Assembly (NCBI GenBank): GCA_964580075.1 | Contig: CAZOJL010000008.1 | Coordinates: 1-45,592 of the forward strand | Length of the DNA: 45,592 nucleotides | Direction of reading: 5' to 3' | Source: VGWG01 sp964580075 | GTDB taxonomy: Bacteria > Verrucomicrobiota > Kiritimatiellia > RFP12 > JAAYNR01 | Shown here: positions 40,432-45,592 of the stretch, one piece after another | Layout: every line of letters begins with the position of its first letter | Numbering within the stretch: the first letter of the stretch is position 1 | Program-made: the position numbers and the translations under genes | Notes under the pieces: model-generated | What the model saw: the letters and a program-made list of their open reading frames with translations, nothing else | Databases searched by the model: none | Told to the model about the DNA's origin: nothing

Positions 40432-42951
40432 ATGCCTTTACTCGCAGTGTCCGGAATGCTGCTGCGCGATGACCCGGTGCTGATCTTTGCCACCGTCATG
40501 GTCATCCTGCTGCTCGCGCCGCTGGCGTTTGAAAAGCTGCGGATACCCGGGATGGTCGGACTGATCGCAGCCGGCCTGATACTCGGGCCTCACGGCGCGG
40601 GTCTGCTCCAGAATAACGACACCTTCCGCCTGCTCTCAACCGTTGGGTTGCTCTACCTGATGTTTCTCGCGGGCATGGAAATCAACCTGCTCGAGTTCAA
40701 ATCGTACCGCCGGGGAGGTCTGGTGTTCGGCGCGTTCTCGTTCCTTATTCCGCAGCTCGGCGGCGCGCTTCTGGCCAAGATGCTGCTCCCCGGATTTTCC
40801 TGGACCCAGGCCGTGCTGCTGGCGAGCATGCTGGCATCGCACACCCTGCTTTCACACCCGATCGCCTCGCGTCTGGGATTGGCAAAACACCGCGCCGTCG
40901 TGACCGGTGTCGGCGGAACGATCCTGACCGACACTGCGGCGCTGCTGGTTCTGGCGATGATCGCCCAGCTCTCCCAACAGACGCTCACACCGGTCTTCCT
41001 GATCCGCCAGGCCGCGCTGTTGCTGGGTCTCTGCGTCGTGATCTTCCGGGGACTGCCGCGGCTGGGTTATGGGTTTTTCCGCAACATCGAGCCGGACGGC
41101 GCATCGGCCTTTGTTTTCGTCCTCGCCACCGTCTTCCTATCCGGCGGCGCCTCCATGCTGGCGGGGGTCGAGCCGATCATCGGGGCCTTTCTGGCGGGCC
41201 TGGCGCTGGGTCCGCTGATCCCCGAGCACGGCGTGCTGCGCAGTCGCCTGGAATTCACCGGCCATGCCCTTTTCATCCCGTTCTTCCTCCTCTCCGTGGG
41301 CATGTTGGTCAACCTGCGGGTCTTCGTCGCCGGGTGGCAGGCCTGGCGGGTAGCGGGGTTCATGTGCGTCACGGTGGTGGCGTCCAAATACGCCGCCGCC
41401 ATGCTGTCGGCCCGAATGCTCGGGATGAGCCGGGACGAGGGGCGGCTGATTTTCGGGCTGACGATCAACCAGGCGGCGGCGACACTCGCCGCCGCACTCG
41501 TCGGCTATCGGATCGGCCTGCTGGACGAGACCGTGCTGAATGGCACGGTTATGATGATTCTGGTCACCTGCATCCTCGGGCCGTGGATGACGCAACGGTT
41601 CGGGCGACGCGTGGCTCAGACGCAACAGGCGGCGCCCCATCCGATGCATGGGCCCCAGATTGAACGGGTGCTGGTGCCGCTCAGTTCGCCGCGGACAACC
41701 GAACGCTTGATCGATCTCTCCTTTCTGCTGCGCGGGGCACATCACGCCCAACCGGTGTATGCGCTCCATGTGGTCTCGGAGGAAGCCGGCGTCGAAGCCG
41801 GAATCAACGAGGCGGATCGCGTGCTGGCTGCCGCAGTGATCCGCGGGTCGGCCGCGGGTGTGGCGGTTCAGGGGGTGACCCGCATTGAAGCCAATCCGGC
41901 CACGGGGATCTTGCGGGCCGCGCGCGAACTGCGCGCGACGACGCTGGTGCTCGGCTGGAGTGATCAGAGCCCCGCCAGAGCGCTGCTGTTCCGTTCGCTT
42001 CTGGCCCGTCTGCTCGAGGGGACACGCCGGCAGACGGTTGTGATCTGCCGCGCCCCCCACCCGCTGGCAACCGTGCGGCGCGTCGTCGTCGTCGTGCCGC
42101 CGCTCATGGAACGGCACGATGGCGCGGGCAGCGCGCTGCGCATGGTCGTTCGCCTGGCGTCGCGGATCGGCGCGACCGTGCACGTGTGGGTCTGCGAACA
42201 GGGCAAGCAACCGCTGCAGGCGATCGCCGCTGCCGAGAAAATCCGCGTCGACGGTGCCTGGGTGGCGTATGACGACTGGAACGACATCCTCGGCAGCTTG
42301 GCGCGCCATACGACGGACGCCGACATGCTGATTCTGATCGGACCGCGAAACGGCCAACTGGCGTGGAGCCGGTCGGTCGAGCGGCTTCCGTCGCTTCTGG
42401 CCCGGCAGTTTACAGCCCACAATGCCGCCGTCATCTATCCGCCCGACGTCGATGACGAGCCGGCGGACGCCGGCCCGCCTGCGCATCGGAAAGAAGAGCG
42501 GATGGCCTTCGACTTGAAACGGATCTGGCAGCGGTGCGCCTCGGACGCGCTGACGGCAGGATCGGGGTCTGTCAGCACGGTGATCGCCGCGCTGGTGCGG
42601 CGCCGCTTTGGCGATGGCCATGAAGCCGAACGGGTGGTGCGGGCCCTTACCGGAAACGAGGCGGTGGAGGTCGTTCCCGGCGTCCTCTTGTTGCATGCCC
42701 ATATCGATCAATTTGAAGAAGCCGCGCTGTTGCTGGCGACGGGGCATTTTGAACACGCCGACGGCACGCCGATCCGGGTGGTCCTGCTGCTGGCAAGCCC
42801 CCTCGACAGTCCACCCGAACAGCATCTGCGCCTGCTCGCGGCGATCGCCCACCTGGCACAGAACAAACAACGACTTGACCGGATCGCGACGGCAGGCGAC
42901 CCCGCCATTCTGCAGGCCGTGCTGCTCCCGGGCGAAGCGGGATCGTCCTGA
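40432..42951 (+). CDS. CPA2 cation/H+ antiporter fused to USP and PTS EIIA-like domains
   Basis: An 839-residue inner-membrane protein. Residues 1 to about 395 form a CPA2-type antiporter with many helices (LIAAGLILGPHGAGLL, LMFLAGMEINL, GVEPIIGAFLAGLALGPL). Then comes a cytoplasmic universal-stress-protein tandem (IERVLVPLSSPRTTERLIDL ... TLVLGWSDQSPARALLF ... TVVICRAP). The last ~140 residues resemble a PTS EIIA type-2 domain (STVIAALVRRRFGDG, VVPGVLLLHAHIDQFEEAAL, IRVVLLLASPLDSPPEQHLR). The His in LHAHID is at about the place of the phosphorylated His. ATG at 40432 follows AAAGGA. It may couple ion exchange to PTS or nucleotide status. Confidence 0.82.
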   Translation: MPLLAVSGMLLRDDPVLIFATVMVILLLAPLAFEKLRIPGMVGLIAAGLILGPHGAGLLQNNDTFRLLSTVGLLYLMFLAGMEINLLEFKSYRRGGLVFGAFSFLIPQLGGALLAKMLLPGFSWTQAVLLASMLASHTLLSHPIASRLGLAKHRAVVTGVGGTILTDTAALLVLAMIAQLSQQTLTPVFLIRQAALLLGLCVVIFRGLPRLGYGFFRNIEPDGASAFVFVLATVFLSGGASMLAGVEPIIGAFLAGLALGPLIPEHGVLRSRLEFTGHALFIPFFLLSVGMLVNLRVFVAGWQAWRVAGFMCVTVVASKYAAAMLSARMLGMSRDEGRLIFGLTINQAAATLAAALVGYRIGLLDETVLNGTVMMILVTCILGPWMTQRFGRRVAQTQQAAPHPMHGPQIERVLVPLSSPRTTERLIDLSFLLRGAHHAQPVYALHVVSEEAGVEAGINEADRVLAAAVIRGSAAGVAVQGVTRIEANPATGILRAARELRATTLVLGWSDQSPARALLFRSLLARLLEGTRRQTVVICRAPHPLATVRRVVVVVPPLMERHDGAGSALRMVVRLASRIGATVHVWVCEQGKQPLQAIAAAEKIRVDGAWVAYDDWNDILGSLARHTTDADMLILIGPRNGQLAWSRSVERLPSLLARQFTAHNAAVIYPPDVDDEPADAGPPAHRKEERMAFDLKRIWQRCASDALTAGSGSVSTVIAALVRRRFGDGHEAERVVRALTGNEAVEVVPGVLLLHAHIDQFEEAALLLATGHFEHADGTPIRVVLLLASPLDSPPEQHLRLLAAIAHLAQNKQRLDRIATAGDPAILQAVLLPGEAGSS

Positions 42952-42972
42952 CCGCCACGAGAGCGGGAACAA

Positions 42973-43125
42973 GAGAGGCGCTTGCAGAACCCCTGCAAGC
43001 GCCAGTTTCAGGTTTCAGGGTTCAGGAAGACGCCACATCGTGTGGTTGCAGGCGTTTCTTCCAGACACCCGAAACCCGACACCTGAACACTCCGCCTGCA
43101 AAACAGGGTTTTGCAAGCGGCTCTC
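42973..43125. repeat. MITE-like palindromic element, copy 3
   Basis: A 153-base element. Outer GAGAGGCGCTTGCAGAACCC (42973-42992) is complementary to the end at 43106-43125 in 18 of 20 positions. The left hairpin has perfect 11-bp arms (GGCGCTTGCAG...CTGCAAGCGCC, 42977-43003); the right hairpin spans 43092-43120. Internal arms carry GGTTTCAGG units facing CCCGAAACCCGACACC units. No clear target duplication. Confidence 0.75.
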
Positions 43126-43139
43126 AAGATTGCGATTAA

Positions 43140-43164
43140 CCCTCATCAGAACTGCCATGCGCCC
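43140..43164. repeat. Solo end of the 37-kb MITE type
   Basis: These 25 bases match the right terminal repeat of the element at 37356-37490 (CCCTCATCAGAACTGCCATG and on). The AAGATTGCGATTAA just before resembles that element's interior. No left end is found nearby, so it is a truncated copy, abutting copy 3 of the other family. Confidence 0.7.
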
Positions 43165-43182
43165 GCCCTGTAACGCCCCGCC

Positions 43183-43211
43183 TTTCCATCAGCGGCGGTA
43201 TTCGCTATAAT
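43183..43211 (+). promoter_or_regulatory. plsY-gpsA promoter with perfect -10
   Basis: TTTCCA (43183-43188), a 17-base spacer, and TATAAT (43206-43211). The expected transcript start is at about 43218, two bases before the plsY ATG, predicting a leaderless or near-leaderless message. Confidence 0.6.
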
Positions 43212-43219
43212 CCGGCGCC

Positions 43220-43888
43220 ATGAAACCATCCGATCTTGTGCTTTGGACGCTCGCCGGCGCGCTGGCCTATCTGCTCGGGTCACTGCCGTTCGGATTCCTG
43301 ATCGCCCGCTGTCGCGGGGTTGACATCCGCACGGTCGGCAGCGGCAACATCGGCGCAACCAACGTCTACCGCGCAGTGAGCAAGCCGCTTGGCATCCTCA
43401 CGTTTGCGCTCGATGTCGGCAAAGGGGTCGGCGGCGTGCTGCTGATTCCGATGGCGGCATCGCTCCTCCTCACGGCGCTGCTGCCGACCGGAAGTCCCGC
43501 ACCGACCCGGGCGTTGCAACTCTTCTCGGGATGCGTGACCGTCATCGGCCACAACTGGACGTGTTTCCTCGGCTTCAAGGGCGGCAAGGGCGTGGCCACC
43601 AGCGCGGGGTTGTTGATCGGCCTCTCCCCGGCAGGGGTCGGCATCGCCTTTGCGGTCTGGCTGGTCACGTTTCTCACGACACGCTATGTCTCGGTCGCCT
43701 CAATCGCCGCCGCCGCCGTGCTCGGTGTGGTGGTCTGGCCGTTGCACTGCGGGGATGCGGGCGCGTGGTTCCCGGCCGTGCTGACCGCCCTCGCCGCCCT
43801 GGCCATCTGGAAGCATCGCGCCAACATCATCCGTCTGCGCGCCGGGACCGAGTCGCGCTTCACATTCAAAAAAAAGGCGTCGGCATGA
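43220..43888 (+). CDS. plsY: Glycerol-3-phosphate acyltransferase PlsY
   Basis: Membrane enzyme that acylates glycerol-3-phosphate from acyl phosphate in the first step of phospholipid synthesis. The 222-residue protein has AYLLGSLPFGFLIARCRGVD, the catalytic VGSGNIGATNVYR, GHNWTCFLGFKGGKGVATS, and several helices. Position of the motifs shows the ATG at 43220 is right. The stop overlaps gpsA by ATGA, so the two lipid-backbone genes are coupled: GpsA makes the substrate of PlsY. Confidence 0.96.
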   Translation: MKPSDLVLWTLAGALAYLLGSLPFGFLIARCRGVDIRTVGSGNIGATNVYRAVSKPLGILTFALDVGKGVGGVLLIPMAASLLLTALLPTGSPAPTRALQLFSGCVTVIGHNWTCFLGFKGGKGVATSAGLLIGLSPAGVGIAFAVWLVTFLTTRYVSVASIAAAAVLGVVVWPLHCGDAGAWFPAVLTALAALAIWKHRANIIRLRAGTESRFTFKKKASA

Positions 43889-44898
43889 ACATCACCATTA
43901 TCGGAGACGGCGGCTGGGGGACGGCGGTCGGCCTTCTGCTCAATGGCTACGGCCACACGGTCACCCTCTGGGGGCCGTTTGAGGACGCCCTCGCGGAGAT
44001 CCGCGACACGCGGGAGAACGTCCGCTTCCTGCCCGGCGTTCCGTTGCCCGACTCCCTGATCTGGACCGCCGACCCGGTTCGGGCCGCCGCCCGTGCCGAC
44101 CGCGTGGTCCTGGCCGTCCCGTCCAAATTTTACCGGGACGTCTGCGCCCGCTTCACAGGACTCATTCCCGCCGACACACCGACGGTGAGCCTCACCAAGG
44201 GGCTTTGCGAAAAAACCCACCGCCGCATGAGCGAAATCGCATCCGAGGTGCTGGACCATCCCGCCATGGCCGTCCTCTCCGGCCCCAGCCACGCGGAGGA
44301 AGTCGCCCGCGGCATCCCGACCGCCGTCGTCGCCGCCGCCACCGACGAGACCCTCGCGCGCGAGATCCAGAACCTGTTCAACGGCCCCCGCTTCCGGGTC
44401 TACACCTCGACCGATCCGCTGGGGGTCGAACTCGGCGGCGCCATCAAAAACGTCATCGCCATCGCCGTCGGCGCATCCGATGGGCTGGGCTTCGGGGATA
44501 ACACCCGCGCGGCGATCATCACCCGGGGCCTGGCCGAGATGACCCGTCTCGGCTGCGCCCTCGGGGCGCGCCCCGAGACCTTCGCGGGGCTGAGCGGCGC
44601 CGGCGACCTGATCGTCACCTGTACCAGCCGTCACAGCCGCAACCATTCCGTCGGCGAACGCCTGGGCAAAGGGGAGTCCATCGACGCCATTCTCGCCAGC
44701 ATGAAGATGGTCGCGGAAGGCGTCTGGAACGCCAGGGCCGTTCGCGATACCGCCCGCGCCTGCGGCGTCGATGTCCCCATCGCCGAACAGGTCTGCAGTT
44801 GGTGCCATGAGGGCGCCTCCCCCCGCGACTCGGTCGAGGCCCTCATGTCACGCGACATGAAGCCCGAGGCGACACGATTATGGACGGGGCTTCCATGA
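43885..44898 (+). CDS. gpsA: Glycerol-3-phosphate dehydrogenase [NAD(P)+]
   Basis: Reduces dihydroxyacetone phosphate to sn-glycerol-3-phosphate. The 337-residue protein begins MNITIIGDGGWGTAVG (dinucleotide-binding GxGxxG), with VLAVPSKFYRDV, SLTKGL, AVLSGPSHAEEVARGIPTA, GVELGGAIKNVIAIAVG (catalytic Lys), and GAGDLIVTCTSRHSRNHSVG. Length is normal. The stop codon lies in the first copy of an 18-base tandem duplication. Confidence 0.97.
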   Translation: MNITIIGDGGWGTAVGLLLNGYGHTVTLWGPFEDALAEIRDTRENVRFLPGVPLPDSLIWTADPVRAAARADRVVLAVPSKFYRDVCARFTGLIPADTPTVSLTKGLCEKTHRRMSEIASEVLDHPAMAVLSGPSHAEEVARGIPTAVVAAATDETLAREIQNLFNGPRFRVYTSTDPLGVELGGAIKNVIAIAVGASDGLGFGDNTRAAIITRGLAEMTRLGCALGARPETFAGLSGAGDLIVTCTSRHSRNHSVGERLGKGESIDAILASMKMVAEGVWNARAVRDTARACGVDVPIAEQVCSWCHEGASPRDSVEALMSRDMKPEATRLWTGLP

Positions 44899-44922
44899 CG
44901 AGCTGGGCTTCCATGACGAGCT
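44887..44922. repeat. 18-bp tandem duplication spanning gpsA stop
   Basis: GGGCTTCCATGACGAGCT occurs twice in direct succession (44887-44904, 44905-44922), the first copy containing the gpsA stop. It is followed by ACGGAACACACGGAAAGGAA, a further short-unit tract. Confidence 0.8.
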
Positions 44923-45052
44923 GCCCACGGAACACACGGAAAGGAAAGCAGGCAAAAGAGAAAGACGAAGAAGAAAGACAAAGACCCGAGACAAAGACCG
45001 GAGAAGGAAGCGACGCGGGGCGGGTCTGGTGAAAACGGCCCCGCCCTGTGTT

Positions 45053-45157
45053 ATCCGCAGATTACGCAGATTAACGCAGATTGAGAGCGTGGGTGTGTAA
45101 AGCAACAACCGGACAAAGTCATTTCCACAATCTGCGGAAATCGGCGCAATCTGAGGA
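45053..45157. repeat. Palindrome with CGCAGATTA-unit arms
   Basis: The left arm (45053-45085) has three CGCAGATT units; the right arm (45128-45157) carries the complementary CAATCTGCG/CAATCTGAG units. About 42 unpaired bases lie between. Arms match in most positions. Confidence 0.75.
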
Positions 45158-45275
45158 CAAAGGATGAAAGGCGACGCGGGGCGGTGGTGATCGTGATGCG
45201 GCTGAGGGAAGACCCGTCCCTTGCGGGGTTCTTGCGGGGTTCGCCCTGTGTGTTTGGATGGGGGATCTCACGCAA

Positions 45276-45375
45276 CACTTACTCGGTTACCCTTACTCGT
45301 TCACCCTTACTCGAACCGCTTAGGCGTGTAAGGGTGAACGTGTAAGTGTCAACGTGTAAGCGTGTAAGGGTGGGG
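45276..45375. repeat. Palindrome with TTACTC/GTGTAAG-unit arms
   Basis: The left arm (45276-45313) is TTACTCG/CCCTTACTCGTTCA units; the right arm (45326-45375) has GTGTAAGGGTGAAC units, complementary to the left at CACCCTTAC. Confidence 0.7.
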
Positions 45376-45482
45376 AGCTATCTGATCACCGGCCGCGTGA
45401 CCCGATGACGCCGGGAGGGCGCAGATCCATTGGCTTCGGCGCGGCGGGACGCCGCTGCCCTACCGATTGCTTCGCGCAAAAT

Positions 45483-45565
45483 CGTAGACCGTACTCGTCG
45501 CCCGTACTCGTAGACCGAAAGCGCAAGCCCGGCCGACGATTACGGGCGACGAGTACGGGCGATGC
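45483..45565. repeat. Palindrome with 16-bp perfect core
   Basis: GTACTCGTCGCCCGTA (45491-45506) is exactly complementary to 45541-45556, with flanking imperfect arms to 45483 and 45565. Within each arm GTACTCG recurs. Confidence 0.75.
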
Positions 45566-45592
45566 GTTGTCCCGATCCTTGTCCAAGAGTCA

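Larger units (their letters stand above)
44923..45592. other. Gene-free, repeat-rich end of window
   Basis: Nearly 700 bases without a credible gene. After a purine-rich tract (44930-45010) come three palindromic arrays listed separately. GCGACGCGGGGCGG recurs at 45010-45023 and 45171-45184, and TTGCGGGGTTC is doubled at 45221-45242. Open frames across it are built from these repeats. Confidence 0.7.

Noticed and set aside
41137..42972. Long minus-strand open frame opposite the antiporter gene
   Set aside because: Translation is Arg/His/Gln-rich with no family motif, as expected for antisense in GC-rich DNA.
45276..45375. CRISPR array
   Set aside because: Units are under 12 bases, degenerate, form arms of a palindrome, and lack spacers of constant length. 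No cas genes.
45386..45586. 66-codon minus-strand open frame at window end
   Set aside because: Made almost wholly of the palindromic repeat; no ribosome site or homology that I can see.

Overview
The window is high-GC bacterial chromosome, densely coded, with many ATGA start/stop overlaps. Gene content points to an anaerobic, H2- and formate-metabolising Gram-negative bacterium. It has an electron-bifurcating [FeFe]-hydrogenase, a molybdopterin formate dehydrogenase with its own diaphorase subunits, a tungstate/molybdate importer with cofactor genes, a beta-barrel outer-membrane protein, and Lnt. The Ser/Thr kinase, the exported CxxCxGxG protein and the odd intergenic palindromes fit the PVC group (Kiritimatiellota-like). 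That placement is an inference from gene style, not from a marker-gene tree.

Layout. 1-5.1 kb: 3' end of recA, thiamine pyrophosphokinase, a Ser/Thr kinase coupled to an exported Cys-rich protein, an Nfu-type Fe-S scaffold and a PHP-domain protein. 5.2-10.2 kb: tRNA-Leu(CAG), rpsP-trmD-rplS-rnhB (no rimM between rpsP and trmD), then on the minus strand rpmB, a zinc-ribbon/coiled-coil protein, rnc and a PfkB-type sugar kinase. 10.2-19.3 kb: one long minus-strand operon running from the WtpABC-type transporter through MobB-MobA, MoeA, MoaA, MoaC and MOSC-MogA fusions to an ATP-grasp-GNAT fusion, ending in an internally deleted AEC permease. 19.5-30.4 kb: a porin-like protein with a frameshift, then a formate dehydrogenase operon (minus) head-to-head with hydABC (plus). 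The cofactor operon plausibly supplies the FDH, and FDH plus hydrogenase would interconvert formate, H2, NAD(P)H and ferredoxin.

30.6-33.7 kb: a restriction-modification island of lower GC (Vsr, PD-(D/E)XK endonuclease, C5 methyltransferase). The methyltransferase carries an N-terminal ribbon-helix-helix-like segment, and a long palindrome abuts its start codon. 33.7-44.9 kb: alkaline phosphatase, lnt, two YeeE/YedE half-transporters, adenine deaminase, a CPA2 antiporter-USP-EIIA fusion, plsY and gpsA. 44.9-45.6 kb: no gene, only repeats.

The most unusual structure is a scatter of intergenic imperfect palindromes. Each has arms made of its own short degenerate tandem unit. Some sit inside MITE-like elements with shared terminal inverted repeats, and one of these has an exact 9-bp target duplication and supplies the stop codon of lnt.
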